Source of the DNA: Catellatospora paridis
GTDB lineage: Bacteria > Actinomycetota > Actinomycetes > Mycobacteriales > Micromonosporaceae
Length of the DNA stretch: 64,000 nucleotides
NCBI RefSeq assembly: GCF_009720365.1
Contig: NZ_WBZD01000020.1
Location: 62,001 to 126,000, forward strand
Direction of reading: 5' to 3'
The notes beneath the pieces were generated by a model. It was given only the letters and a program-made list of their open reading frames with translations, was not told the DNA's origin and made no database searches. Shown piece by piece: positions 8,063 to 17,563 of the stretch. The stretch's first letter is position 1, and each line of letters opens with the position of its first letter. Made by a program: the position numbers and the translations under genes.

Positions 8063-11000
8063 GTGAGGAAACTACGAGTCGTGGCGGTGTGCCTCGGCAT
8101 GATCGGCGCCATCGCGCTGGTCGTGCCGGCAAGCGCGAAACCCGTCGGTGACGGCGATCGGGCGAAGAATCCGCTCGACGTGTACGTTGGCGAGCTCGAT
8201 CAGAGCCAGCTGGAACAGTTCCGCAAGCTCGGCATCGACAACGAGGAGTTGCGGACCGCGCCGCTGCCCGGCGGCAAGGTGAAGGTCGAGGCGGTGCTCT
8301 CCGAAGTGGAGGCGTCGCGGCTGGCCGGTCGCGGTGTGCAACTGTCGGTGAAGATGATCCGCGGCCAGAAGGCCTCGGACGCGCTGCGCAGGCAGGCGCT
8401 GGCCGGCAACGTGGTGTACCGGCCGTACAGCGGGCCTGGCGGCCTGCGCGAGGAACTGGAGAAGATCGCGGCGGACTACCCGTCGATCACCAAGTTGCTG
8501 ACGATCGGGCACACCGTGCAGGGCAAGCCGATCCGGGGCATCAAGCTGTCCCTGGGCGCGCGTTACCTGCCCGACGGGACCAAGCCGTCGGTGGTCTACG
8601 GTGCCGCCCAGCACGCCCGCGAGTGGATCACGCCGGAGATGGTGCGCCGGCTGCTGCACCACTACCTCGACGGGTACGGCAGCAATGCCGAGCTGACCAA
8701 CCTGATCAAGACGCGTGAGCTGTACTTCTTCCCGGTGGTCAACCCGGACGGCTACGACTTCACGTTCACCGAGGGCAACCGGTTGTGGCGCAAGAACCTG
8801 CGCGACAACAACGGCGACGGCCAGATCACCGCGGGCGACGGCGTCGACCCGAACCGCAACTACGCCTTCAAGTGGGGCTACGACAACGAGGGCTCTTCGA
8901 CCGACCCGGCCAGTGAGACCTACCGGGGCAGCGGCCCGAACTCGGAGCCGGAGAGCAAGGCGCTCGACTCGTTCTTCAAGCGGGTGCGCCCGGACTACTA
9001 CATCAACTACCACTCGGCCGCGGAGCTGCTGCTCTACGGCACGGGCTGGCAGGTCAGCACCCCGACGCCGGACGACGTCATCTACAAGGCGCTGGCCGGC
9101 GACGACGCGAACCCGGCGGTGCCCGGCTACGACCCGGACATCTCCGCCGAGCTGTACACCACCAACGGCGACGTCGACTCGCACATGCAGGCCAAGTACG
9201 GCACGCTCGGCTTCACCCCCGAGATGACCACCTGCGAGACGGTGTCGAACTCGATCCCGGACGACGAGTGGGTGGCCGAGGACTGCGCCAGCGGCTTCAA
9301 CTTCCCGGACGACGAGGAGCTGATCCAGGCGGAGTTCGCCAAGAACATCCCGTTCGCCCTGTCGCTGGCGAAGTCGGCGGCGCGGCCGGACGACCCGGTG
9401 TCCTCGCTGGGCCACGTCACCCCGCACTTCGTGACCGACGCCTTCGACGTGTCGTACGGCCGCACCCAGGCCGTCGCCGCGACGATCCGCCGATCGCTGA
9501 AGAACGTGAAGGTGCACTGGAAGATCAATGGTGGCTCCACCAAGAGCGGCTCGGTGAAGGAGTGGAAGGGCGGCGAGCGCTACGGCGACGAGAACAGCGA
9601 CTTCTACGCCGAGTTCCGCGGCACGGTGACCGGGCAGAAGCCCGGTGACCAGGTCGAGGTGTGGTTCAGCGGGTTCTCCGTGACGCCGGGACGGGCCGGG
9701 GCGGTGACCAGCGACCACTTCACCTACCGGGTGAACGGCGACATCGGCGGCAAGGTGCTGATCCTCGCCGCGGAGGACGTCACCGGCATCAGCCCGGCGC
9801 AGGGCGTCACCACGGCGAAGTTCGCCGCGGACTACGCCGCATCGCTGAGCGCGGCCGGCTACTCCAGCGACGTGTACGACTTCGACGCGCAGGGCCGCAA
9901 GGCGCCGCACCACCTGGGCGTGCTGTCGCACTACAAGGCGATCGTCTGGGAGACCGGCGACGACGTCATCCTGCGGTCCACCGGGCAGCCCGGCGGCACC
10001 GCCGCGAAGGCCGCGCTCGACATCGAGCTGGCCGTGCGCGACTACCTGAACGAGGGCGGCAAGCTGCTGCTCACCGGGCAGAACGCGCTGTTCGCGCAGT
10101 CGGCCGACGGGGCGTACTTCTACCAGCCCGACGCGCCGGCGCAGCCGGAGTGCACGGTGCGCGCGTACCCGTGCCTGCCGCTGCTGAACGACTTCATGCA
10201 GTACTACCTCGGCGCGTACACCTACGTCAGCGACGGCGGCACCGACCCGGACGGCGCGCCGTACGGGGTCGGCGGCGGCGCGGGCGCGTTCAGCGGCTTC
10301 TCGGGCACGCTCAACGCGGCCGGCTCGGCGGACAACCAGACGCACACCGCGTCGTTCCTGACCACGTCGAGCTTCCTGCCGCCGGCGCAGTTCCCGCAGT
10401 TCAACAGCTCCGCCCCGGCGGACTGGCTGCGCCCGGGAGCGGCGCCGTTCGACCCGCGCACCGGTGACTGGTACGCCTACAGCGACCGGGCGGACACGTC
10501 GTACAAGCGGCTCACCCGGACTGTGGACCTGACCGGGAAGACCTCGGGCGAGCTGCGGTTCTGGTCGTCGTACGACACCGAGCCGAACTGGGACTTCCTC
10601 TTCGTGGAGGCGCACCCGGTCGGTTCGGACGACTGGACCACGCTGCCGGACACCACCGGGCACAGCACCCAGGTGACCGGTGACAGCTGCGCGAGCGGCT
10701 GGTCCGACCTGCACCCGTTCATCTCGCACTACCAGGGCGCGGACTGCTCGCCGACGGGCACGACGGGCGCGTGGCACGCGCTGACCGGTCCCTCCGGGGG
10801 CTGGACGGAGCTGGCCTTCGACCTGACCCCGTACGCGGGCCAGCAGGTCGAGCTCTCGATCTCCTACGTGTCCGACTGGGGTACGCAGGGGCTCGGCGTG
10901 TTCCTCGACGACGTGACGGTGAGCGCCGACGGCGCCCAGGTCGCGACGACCTCGTTCGAGGACGGCTTCGGCGGCTTCACCGTCGCCGCGCCGCCGGCCG

Positions 11001-11170
11001 GCTCCCCGGCCGGCAGCAACACCTGGGTGCGCAGCCAGCAGGCGTTCGAGGAGGGTTCGATCGTGGTCACCCGTGACACGGTCTTCACCGGCTTCGGCGC
11101 CGAGGGCCTGACCCCGGCGCAGCGCAACGATCTGGTCAAGCGCTCGATGAAGCACCTGCTCGGGCACTGA
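8063..11170 (+). CDS. Secreted M14 zinc carboxypeptidase with large C-terminal region
   Basis: 1035 aa, starting at a GTG with GGAGGGG just upstream. A signal peptide (about 1-25, ending ASAK) is followed by a prodomain (30-115) and the M14 catalytic domain (about 120-430). Zinc ligands are H184 and E187 in QHAREW and H317 in NYHSAAE; R265 in DPNRNYAF binds substrate carboxylate; the catalytic Glu is in GFTPEMT. A calcium-like DNNGDGQITAGDG loop is inserted near 248. The C-terminal 550 residues contain a GATase-like or Rossmann-like part and a jelly-roll region similar to immune-inhibitor-type proteases. It probably degrades extracellular protein. Confidence 0.88.
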   Translation: MRKLRVVAVCLGMIGAIALVVPASAKPVGDGDRAKNPLDVYVGELDQSQLEQFRKLGIDNEELRTAPLPGGKVKVEAVLSEVEASRLAGRGVQLSVKMIRGQKASDALRRQALAGNVVYRPYSGPGGLREELEKIAADYPSITKLLTIGHTVQGKPIRGIKLSLGARYLPDGTKPSVVYGAAQHAREWITPEMVRRLLHHYLDGYGSNAELTNLIKTRELYFFPVVNPDGYDFTFTEGNRLWRKNLRDNNGDGQITAGDGVDPNRNYAFKWGYDNEGSSTDPASETYRGSGPNSEPESKALDSFFKRVRPDYYINYHSAAELLLYGTGWQVSTPTPDDVIYKALAGDDANPAVPGYDPDISAELYTTNGDVDSHMQAKYGTLGFTPEMTTCETVSNSIPDDEWVAEDCASGFNFPDDEELIQAEFAKNIPFALSLAKSAARPDDPVSSLGHVTPHFVTDAFDVSYGRTQAVAATIRRSLKNVKVHWKINGGSTKSGSVKEWKGGERYGDENSDFYAEFRGTVTGQKPGDQVEVWFSGFSVTPGRAGAVTSDHFTYRVNGDIGGKVLILAAEDVTGISPAQGVTTAKFAADYAASLSAAGYSSDVYDFDAQGRKAPHHLGVLSHYKAIVWETGDDVILRSTGQPGGTAAKAALDIELAVRDYLNEGGKLLLTGQNALFAQSADGAYFYQPDAPAQPECTVRAYPCLPLLNDFMQYYLGAYTYVSDGGTDPDGAPYGVGGGAGAFSGFSGTLNAAGSADNQTHTASFLTTSSFLPPAQFPQFNSSAPADWLRPGAAPFDPRTGDWYAYSDRADTSYKRLTRTVDLTGKTSGELRFWSSYDTEPNWDFLFVEAHPVGSDDWTTLPDTTGHSTQVTGDSCASGWSDLHPFISHYQGADCSPTGTTGAWHALTGPSGGWTELAFDLTPYAGQQVELSISYVSDWGTQGLGVFLDDVTVSADGAQVATTSFEDGFGGFTVAAPPAGSPAGSNTWVRSQQAFEEGSIVVTRDTVFTGFGAEGLTPAQRNDLVKRSMKHLLGH

Positions 11171-11188
11171 CCCGCCGGGCACTGAGTC

Positions 11189-11271
11189 AAGAAGGGCACC
11201 TTCTTCCACGCATAGCGTGCTGAGCCATCGCTCGGCTCGCTGACGCGAACCGGCGAAGGTGCCCTTCCTCT
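11189..11271. repeat. Dispersed palindromic repeat, family R1 (copy a)
   Basis: About 83 bp. The outer arms GAAGGGCACCTTC and GAAGGTGCCCTTC flank a core that, on the minus strand, reads TTCGCGTCAGCGAG and then GCTCAGCACGC. The same layout recurs at 20042, 35736 and 41712, with a fragment at 42484. This copy lies behind the carboxypeptidase gene and could also fold as a transcript end. Confidence 0.8.
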
Positions 11272-11301
11272 GCGCCCAGCGGGGGTTCGTAGGATCGGAT
11301 C

Positions 11302-11817
11302 ATGCGCTTTGAGCTGGACCCCGAGCTGACCGACGACGTACGCGAGCAGATCATCGGCATGTGGACCGATGTGTCGAACGCGGGCGGATCGGTCGGCTTC
11401 GTGGGGCAGGTGACCCGGAGCGACGTCGAGCCGGTGGCGCGGGCGGCGTTCGACGGGATCGCGGCCGGGATCGACCGGCTGGTGGTCGGTTACGACGAGG
11501 ACGGTGCCGTCGCGGCCATGCTGATCCTGGTCAGCAAGCGGTTCGCGCTGGCGGCGCACTGGCGCACGGTGGGCCGGGTCATGGTGCACCCGCGGCGGCA
11601 AGGGCGGGGCGAGGGCGCGGCCCTGATGCGCGAGGGCACGCGGATCGGCCGCGAGATGGGCCTCGAAGGTCTGCACATCACCGTGCGCGGCGGGATGGGT
11701 CTGGAGCGGTTCTACACGCCGCTGGGCTACCGGGAGATCGGCCGGCTGCCGGGCGCGCTGCGGGTGGCCCCCGGCGACGACCGCGACGAGGTGGTGATGT
11801 GGCTCGACCTCAGCTGA
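11302..11817 (+). CDS. GNAT family N-acetyltransferase
   Basis: 171 aa. The acetyl-CoA pyrophosphate-binding motif is RRQGRGEGAALM (about residues 98-109), following a beta strand ending VMVHP, and the C-terminal part WRGGMGLERFY-like region (GGMGLERFYTPLGYRE) closes the GNAT fold. The acceptor substrate cannot be told from sequence. The gene is monocistronic and overlaps the end of the convergent MOSC gene by 8 bp. Confidence 0.85.
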   Translation: MRFELDPELTDDVREQIIGMWTDVSNAGGSVGFVGQVTRSDVEPVARAAFDGIAAGIDRLVVGYDEDGAVAAMLILVSKRFALAAHWRTVGRVMVHPRRQGRGEGAALMREGTRIGREMGLEGLHITVRGGMGLERFYTPLGYREIGRLPGALRVAPGDDRDEVVMWLDLS

Positions 11818-12640
11818 GCGGGAACCGGTCGAGCACCTCGACCGGGTCGCCGACTCTGATCTCCCCGAGCGTGTCGGGGATCAGGTTGATGCCGAAGAGC
11901 AGCTTCTGGTCGACGTTGCGGTAGCGGGCCAGGGTGCGCAGCGGCTCGCGGCCGCGTACGCCGGTCTCCTGGTCGGTGGTGGTGACCACGCAGCGGCCGC
12001 ACGCCTTCGCGGCCCGGAACTCGACGGCGCCGATGCGCAGCCGGTGGCCGAGCCAGTCGTCCTCGGCGAACGCCGCCGCGCCGCCGACCACCACGTTGGG
12101 CCGGAACCGGGCCATCGGCAGCGGCCCCTCGTCGGAGCCGGACTCGGCGATCCAGTCGTTGAGCCGGTCCAGCGAGGCGCTGTTGGCCAGCAGCAGCGGG
12201 TAGCCGTCGGCGTAGGAGACGCGGTCGGTGGGCAGCGCGTACTCCGGCTCGACGGGGCGGCGGCTCGCCGGGTCGTCCATCCAGACCAGCCGCACGTCGC
12301 GGCCGAGTTCCTTGCTGAGCAGCGCGTCGGCCGCGGGGCCTGCCGCGGTCGCGGGATAGGGCTGCTGCCACAGGGTCGAGTGCGTCACCGGATCCGGGAC
12401 GGGCTGGGCGACCAGCAGCGGCGCGGACTCGGGGAACCGGAGTTCGAGGCCGCCGCCGACGGGCCTGACGCGCAGCAGCGCGAGCCGGGCGACCTCACGC
12501 TGGGTCACCTCGGAGCCGTCCAGATTGATGATCATCCAGCGGCGGTCGCCGGCCAGGCCCCACGGCTCGACCGCGGCCTGCTGGTGGTCGATCCGCCGGC
12601 AGCCCTTGACCGGGTAAGTGTGCAGCGCGCTCACTCGCAT
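11810..12640 (-). CDS. MOSC domain protein (YcbX/mARC-like)
   Basis: 276 aa. It has an N-terminal MOSC beta-barrel domain (about 1-120, beginning MRVSALHTYPVKGC) and a C-terminal MOSC domain (about 140-270). The conserved cysteine lies in KACGRCVVTT near residue 217; in mARC/YcbX enzymes this Cys ligates molybdenum cofactor and the protein reduces N-hydroxylated compounds. No electron-transfer domain is fused here, so a separate ferredoxin or reductase would be needed. A molybdoenzyme and fdhD elsewhere in the window show that the cell makes the cofactor. Confidence 0.85.
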   Translation of the reverse strand: MRVSALHTYPVKGCRRIDHQQAAVEPWGLAGDRRWMIINLDGSEVTQREVARLALLRVRPVGGGLELRFPESAPLLVAQPVPDPVTHSTLWQQPYPATAAGPAADALLSKELGRDVRLVWMDDPASRRPVEPEYALPTDRVSYADGYPLLLANSASLDRLNDWIAESGSDEGPLPMARFRPNVVVGGAAAFAEDDWLGHRLRIGAVEFRAAKACGRCVVTTTDQETGVRGREPLRTLARYRNVDQKLLFGINLIPDTLGEIRVGDPVEVLDRFPLS

Positions 12641-12709
12641 GACGCGACGTTATCAGCGTGTCACGCGGCAGGGTGCCCGCTGTCGGCGACGCGTCCGGCA
12701 CCGTCCGCG

Positions 12710-13552
12710 TCAGCGCCAGGCTGCCCCGATGCCGTCGCCCGGATACCAGTGCTCCTTCGGCTGCTCGCGGAAGGCCAGGAAGCGCCGGCCGGTCTTCTCC
12801 GCGTGCTTGAGCAGCACGGCGGTGATGGTGACGTTGTCGGTGAGCAGCAGCGCCCGCTCGGACAGGTGCGGCTCGACCGCGGTGAACTCGCGCTGCTCGT
12901 GCCCGGCGCTGTGGTCGCTGTCGTGCAGGAACATGTCCACTGGGCGGTCCAGCGCGTTGAGCGTCGCGATCGAGTCGCCGATGACCAGGTCCACCACCCC
13001 GGCCCAGGGCTCGGCCTTGGCCAGGTAGCCCGCCTCGGGGTTGATGTCCAGCGAGGTGACCCGGCCCGGGTGGCCCTCGGCCGCGTTGCGCAGCAGCGCC
13101 GCGGCCAGCACGCAGGTGCCCAGGCCCTTGTCGACGCCGGTCTCCACCACGTGGCGCGGCTTGCGCGCGCGCACCAGGGCATACCAGCCGACCCGGCGGG
13201 CGTAGCGGACCTGCTTGTCGGCCAGGCCGCGGCGGGCGGACTTCGCGGTGGCCTGCTCGATGTGCGCGCGCAGCACGTCGTCGGTGTCGATCTCCGCCAT
13301 CCAGCCGCGCACGTCGGCGATGGGCGCCTCGGCGACCAGGCTGACGAACCAGGCCAGGTGCTCGCGGTTGAGCGGAGTCAGGTCGTAGGTGTAGTTGTGA
13401 TGTTCGCGGGAGGTCACCAGCCAGCGGGCGGACTGCCGGATTACTTTGGCATCGTGCCTGGCCACCCGGGCGAGCCGCTTCGGCAGCGCGGCCAGCGGAG
13501 CCAGCGCGGTGCGCGACACGGCACGCCTGATCCGGGTCTTTCGGTCGGGCAT
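12710..13552 (-). CDS. Class I SAM-dependent methyltransferase (Methyltransf_24 type)
   Basis: 280 aa from the ATG at 13552; the longer upstream reading frame runs through the divergent rpiR-type gene and was not used. Motif I, VVETGVDKGLGTCVLAAAL (about 137-155), and an acidic strand TSLDINPEAG mark the SAM fold. FLHDSDHSAGHEQREF after the fifth strand is typical of this family, which includes O-methyltransferases in sugar or natural-product pathways. The N-terminal 60 basic residues are not recognised. The substrate is unknown. Confidence 0.8.
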   Translation of the reverse strand: MPDRKTRIRRAVSRTALAPLAALPKRLARVARHDAKVIRQSARWLVTSREHHNYTYDLTPLNREHLAWFVSLVAEAPIADVRGWMAEIDTDDVLRAHIEQATAKSARRGLADKQVRYARRVGWYALVRARKPRHVVETGVDKGLGTCVLAAALLRNAAEGHPGRVTSLDINPEAGYLAKAEPWAGVVDLVIGDSIATLNALDRPVDMFLHDSDHSAGHEQREFTAVEPHLSERALLLTDNVTITAVLLKHAEKTGRRFLAFREQPKEHWYPGDGIGAAWR

Positions 13553-13666
13553 GAGGACGCACCTTCCACGGCGAACATGAATCCGTGTGCGAGTTCTATC
13601 ATGTCCGACCGCCCTGCGGACAGACCCGAGATTGTCACTGAATGAAAGTTTGCATACAGTGTCGTT

Positions 13667-14542
13667 GTGAATGTGGTGCCAACAACCGACGCGCCGACCG
13701 GGGCTGCAGCCGGGGCGACGGCGGGCGTGCGCGCGCTCGTGCAGGGCGCCCGCCTGACCCCCACCCAGCGGCGCATCGCCCGTGAACTCGTGCACCACGC
13801 GGACACCGTCGCCTACCTGTCCGCCGCCGAGGTCGCCGAGCTGGCGCAGGTCAGCCAGCCGTCGGTGACCCGGTTCGCGATGGCGCTGGGCTTCGACGGC
13901 TACCCCGCGCTGCGCCGCCGCCTGCGTGAACTGACCACGGGGCCGCGCACCACGACCGCCCCGGACGGCGACAACGACCTGCAGCGTGCCGTACGCGGCG
14001 AGATGGCCAACCTGACCCGGCTCGCCGACCACCTCGCCGACCCCGCCGCGGTGCACGCCGCCGCCGGGCTGCTGGCCGCCAGCCGCCCGCTGCCCGTGGT
14101 CGGCCTGCGCGCCGCCGCCCCGCTCGCGGGCTACTTCGGCTACTTCGCCGCCAAGATCCACCCCGAGGTGCGGGTGCTGGACACCGGCGGCAGCCTGCTC
14201 GCCGAACGGCTCGAACAGGCCGCCGACTCCGGCGCGCGGGCCGTGCTGGCATACGCGCTGCCGCGCTACCCCCGGGAGCTGCGCGACGCCCTCACCGAGG
14301 CCCGCAGCCTGGGCCTGAAGATCGTCGTGGTGACCGACTCACCGGTCAGCCCCGCCACCGACCTCGCCGACGTGACGCTCACCGCCGCGGTCGGCTCCCA
14401 GCTCGTGTTCGACCTGCACACCGCCCCCATGGTGCTGACCATGGTGCTGCTGCAGGCCATCAGCGACGTCGACCCGGCGGCCACCCAGCGCCGGCTCGAA
14501 CACTTCGAGAGCTCGGCCACCCGCCGCAGCATCTTCATTTAA
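13667..14542 (+). CDS. MurR/RpiR family transcriptional regulator of the hut cluster
   Basis: 291 aa, GTG start. An N-terminal HTH_6 domain (about 25-100, with VAELAQVSQPSVTRFAMALGF as recognition region) precedes a SIS domain (about 115-260). The SIS domain normally binds sugar phosphates or other small ligands. It is 32 bp upstream of hutU in the same direction, so it is probably the local regulator of histidine use. This differs from the HutC (GntR) repressor found in many bacteria. No operator could be assigned with confidence in the AT-richer gap 13620-13666. Confidence 0.85.
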   Translation: MNVVPTTDAPTGAAAGATAGVRALVQGARLTPTQRRIARELVHHADTVAYLSAAEVAELAQVSQPSVTRFAMALGFDGYPALRRRLRELTTGPRTTTAPDGDNDLQRAVRGEMANLTRLADHLADPAAVHAAAGLLAASRPLPVVGLRAAAPLAGYFGYFAAKIHPEVRVLDTGGSLLAERLEQAADSGARAVLAYALPRYPRELRDALTEARSLGLKIVVVTDSPVSPATDLADVTLTAAVGSQLVFDLHTAPMVLTMVLLQAISDVDPAATQRRLEHFESSATRRSIFI

Positions 14543-14574
14543 TTAGGCACAGTACGGAATAGGTAGGGGAAGCG

Positions 14575-16224
14575 ATGGACCAGATCATCCGTGCCGCGAC
14601 CGGCACCACCCGCACCGCGTTGGGCTGGCCGCAGGAGGCGGCGATCCGGATGCTGTGCAACAACCTGGACCCGGACGTCGCCGAGCGCCCGCAGGACCTG
14701 GTGGTGTACGGCGGCACCGGCAAGGCCGCCCGGGACTGGCCCAGCTTCCACGCGCTGATCCGCACCCTGACCACGCTCAAGGACGACGAGACCATGCTGG
14801 TCCAGTCGGGCCGCCCGGTCGGCGTGTTCCGCACCCACGAGTGGGCCCCGCGCGTGCTGCTGGCCAACTCGAACCTGGTCGGCGACTGGGCCACCTGGCC
14901 CGAGTTCCGCCGCCTGGAGCAGCTCGGCCTGACCATGTACGGCCAGATGACCGCCGGCTCCTGGATCTACATCGGCACCCAGGGCATCCTGCAGGGCACC
15001 TACGAGACCTTCGCGGCCGTGGGCGAGAAGAAGTTCGGCGGCACCCTGGCCGGGACGCTGACGCTGACCGGCGGCTGCGGCGGCATGGGCGGCGCGCAGC
15101 CCCTCGCCGTCACCATGAACGGCGGCGCGTGCCTGATCGTCGACGTCGACAAGACCCGGCTCGACCGGCGCGTGCAGACCCGCTACCTCGACGTGGTCGC
15201 CGACTCCCTCGACCACGGCATCGAGCTGGCGCTGGCCGCCAAGCGCGAGCGCCGCCCGCTGTCGGTCGGCGTGGTGGGCAACGCCGCCGCCATCTTCCCG
15301 GAGCTGCTGCGCCGCGGCGTCGAGATCGACATCGTGACCGACCAGACCAGCGCCCACGACCCGCTGTCCTACCTGCCCGAAGGCGTGTCCATGGAGGAGT
15401 GGCAGACCTTCGCGGCCGACAAGCCGGAGGAGTTCACCGAGCGGGCCCGCGCCAGCATGGTCAGGCACGTCGAGGCCATGGTCGGCTTCATGGACGCCGG
15501 TGCCGAGGTGTTCGACTACGGCAACTCGATCCGCGGCGAGGCCCAGCTCGGCGGGTACGACCGCGCGTTCGCGTTCCCGGGCTTCGTGCCCGCGTACATC
15601 CGGCCGCTGTTCGAGGAGGGCAAGGGACCCTTCCGCTGGGCCGCGCTGTCCGGCGACCCGGCCGACATCGCCGCCACCGACAAGGCCGTGCTGGAGCTGT
15701 TCCCGCAGAACGAGTCCCTGTCCCGCTGGATCAAGATGGCCCAGGAGAAGGTCGCCTTCCAGGGCCTGCCCGCCCGCATCTGCTGGCTCGGCTACGGCGA
15801 GCGCGACAAGGCCGGCGTCCGGTTCAACGAGATGGTCGCCGACGGCACGCTGAAGGCCCCGATCGTCATCGGCCGCGACCACCTCGACTGCGGCAGCGTC
15901 GCGTCCCCGTACCGGGAGACCGAGGCGATGCTCGACGGCTCCGACGCGATCGCCGACTGGCCGCTGCTCAACGCCCTGGTCAACACGGCCTCCGGCGCGT
16001 CGTGGGTGTCCATCCACCACGGCGGCGGCGTCGGCATCGGCCGCTCCATCCACGCCGGCCAGGTCACCGTCGCCGACGGCACCCCCCTCGCCGCCCAGAA
16101 GATCGAGCGCGTCCTGACCAACGACCCCGGCATGGGCGTCATCCGCCACGTCGACGCCGGCTACGACCTCGCCGCCGACGTCGCCGCCGACCGCGGCGTC
16201 CGCATCCCCATGCGCGAGTCCTGA
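14575..16224 (+). CDS. hutU: Urocanate hydratase
   Basis: 549 aa, the usual length. The segment [17 protein letters not shown] and the NAD-binding [13 protein letters not shown] region are diagnostic, and the C-terminal [13 protein letters not shown] block is conserved. It converts urocanate to imidazolone propionate, step two of histidine degradation, with tightly bound NAD+. The ribosome site GGGGAAG lies just before the ATG. The stop overlaps the start of a short leader ORF (TGATG), which in turn overlaps the M20 hydrolase gene. Confidence 0.97.
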   Translation: MDQIIRAATGTTRTALGWPQEAAIRMLCNNLDPDVAERPQDLVVYGGTGKAARDWPSFHALIRTLTTLKDDETMLVQSGRPVGVFRTHEWAPRVLLANSNLVGDWATWPEFRRLEQLGLTMYGQMTAGSWIYIGTQGILQGTYETFAAVGEKKFGGTLAGTLTLTGGCGGMGGAQPLAVTMNGGACLIVDVDKTRLDRRVQTRYLDVVADSLDHGIELALAAKRERRPLSVGVVGNAAAIFPELLRRGVEIDIVTDQTSAHDPLSYLPEGVSMEEWQTFAADKPEEFTERARASMVRHVEAMVGFMDAGAEVFDYGNSIRGEAQLGGYDRAFAFPGFVPAYIRPLFEEGKGPFRWAALSGDPADIAATDKAVLELFPQNESLSRWIKMAQEKVAFQGLPARICWLGYGERDKAGVRFNEMVADGTLKAPIVIGRDHLDCGSVASPYRETEAMLDGSDAIADWPLLNALVNTASGASWVSIHHGGGVGIGRSIHAGQVTVADGTPLAAQKIERVLTNDPGMGVIRHVDAGYDLAADVAADRGVRIPMRES

Positions 16225-16367
16225 TGAGCGAGCACAGCGAGCTCGGCAGTTTCGGGGAAACTGCGGGAATCCGGGCTGGTTTTCCTGCAGTTTCCCCGAA
16301 ACTGCACTTCCACGCGCGGATCCAGCGCGACGCGCGGGTGCGGGTCGGCGTGGAGGTGTCGGCATGA
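16224..16367 (+). CDS. Short leader ORF (MSEHSE type) bridging hutU and the M20 gene
   Basis: 47 codons. The ATG overlaps the hutU stop as TGATG and its own TGA overlaps the M20 start as ATGA, so ribosomes could pass straight through. It begins [10 protein letters not shown], resembling the MSERSER leaders at 2191, 24697 and 25565, and its middle is formed by a nested palindrome (16246-16305). A peptide function is doubtful; a coupling role is inferred. Confidence 0.5.
   Translation: MSEHSELGSFGETAGIRAGFPAVSPKLHFHARIQRDARVRVGVEVSA
16246..16305. repeat. Nested perfect palindrome in the hutU-M20 junction
   Basis: Two 19-base arms (16246-16264 and 16287-16305) are perfect inverted copies around a 22-base loop. 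Each arm is itself nearly palindromic (GCAGTTTC...GAAACTGC). The RNA could form one long hairpin or two small ones, which could modulate expression of the downstream hut genes. Confidence 0.85.
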
Positions 16368-17563
16368 GCACGTTCGCGGAGCTGTGGGCGCAGCTGGCGC
16401 CGGTCGGGCGGGACGCGGAGACCGGCGGTTACCTGCGCTACGCCTTCGGGCCGGCCGAGATGACCCTGCGGGGTTGGTTCGTCGGGCAGGCCAAGGCACG
16501 TGACCTCGTGATCGAGGAGGACGGCAACGGCAACATCTTCGCGTGGTGGGGCGATCCCGCCGCCGGGGACGCCGTGCTGACCGGCTCGCACCTGGACTCG
16601 GTGCCGCACGGTGGGGCATACGACGGCCCGCTCGGTGTGGTCAGCGCCCTGCTCGCCGTCGACGAGCTGCGGGCCCGGGGCGTCGCCCCGGCCCGCCCGA
16701 TCGGCATCGCGGTGTTCGCCGAGGAGGAGGGGTCCCGGTTCGGGCTCGCCTGCCTCGGCTCACGCCTGCTCGCGGGCCTGGTCGACCCGGCCGCCGCGGC
16801 GGCGCTGACCGACCGCGAAGGCGTCACCCTCGGCGCGGCCATGCACGAGGCGCTAGGCGCGGGCCCGTCCGGGGCGCGGCCGGAACTGCTGGGCCGGATC
16901 GGCTGCTACGTCGAGCTGCACGTGGAGCAGGGCCGGGCCCTGGTCAACCTGGACCGCCCGGTCGCCGTGGCCAGCGCCATCTGGCCGCACGGCCGCTGGC
17001 GGCTGGACTTCACCGGCGAGGCCAACCACGCCGGCACCACGCTGATGGCCGACCGCCGCGACCCGATGCTGACCTTCGCGGCCACGGTGCTGGCCGCGAA
17101 CGACGAGGCCAGGCGCCTCGGCGCGCACGCCACCATCGGCCGCGTCCAGGTCTACCCGAACGCCACCAACGCCGTCCCCGGCAAGGTCAGCGCCTGGCTG
17201 GACGCCCGCGCCGACTCCCCCGACACGATGGAGCAGGTCGTCGCCGGGGTCCACCTGCACGCCCAGCACCGCGCGCTGACCGACGGCACCAAGGTCACCC
17301 TGACCGCCGAGTCGGTGTCGCCGGAGACCGAGTTCCACACCGGCCTGCGCGACCGCCTCGCGAAGCTACTCGACGACGCCCCCATCCTGCCCACCGGCGC
17401 AGGCCACGACGCGGGCGTCCTGAGCGCCTTCGTCCCGACGGCGATGCTCTTCGTCCGCAACCCCACCGGCATCTCCCACTCCCCCGCCGAACACTCCACC
17501 GACACCGACTGCGAAGCCGGCATCCACGCCCTCGCCGACGTCCTCCAGGACCTGGCGTGCTGA
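16364..17563 (+). CDS. M20 family amidohydrolase (allantoate amidohydrolase/N-carbamoylase type) in hut operon
   Basis: 399 aa. Metal-binding and catalytic blocks are clear: TGSHLDSVPHGGAYDGPLG, then AEEEGSRFG, then ELHVEQG. The dimerisation domain is inserted at about 210-320, and the C-terminal GAGHDAG block completes the zinc site. The family removes carbamoyl or allantoate-type groups. Between hutU and hutF it fills the slot of the N-formylglutamate deformylase needed after HutF, and no hutG is visible. It may therefore hydrolyse N-formyl-L-glutamate; this is inferred from context. Its end overlaps hutF by 7 bp. Confidence 0.85.
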   Translation: MSTFAELWAQLAPVGRDAETGGYLRYAFGPAEMTLRGWFVGQAKARDLVIEEDGNGNIFAWWGDPAAGDAVLTGSHLDSVPHGGAYDGPLGVVSALLAVDELRARGVAPARPIGIAVFAEEEGSRFGLACLGSRLLAGLVDPAAAAALTDREGVTLGAAMHEALGAGPSGARPELLGRIGCYVELHVEQGRALVNLDRPVAVASAIWPHGRWRLDFTGEANHAGTTLMADRRDPMLTFAATVLAANDEARRLGAHATIGRVQVYPNATNAVPGKVSAWLDARADSPDTMEQVVAGVHLHAQHRALTDGTKVTLTAESVSPETEFHTGLRDRLAKLLDDAPILPTGAGHDAGVLSAFVPTAMLFVRNPTGISHSPAEHSTDTDCEAGIHALADVLQDLAC

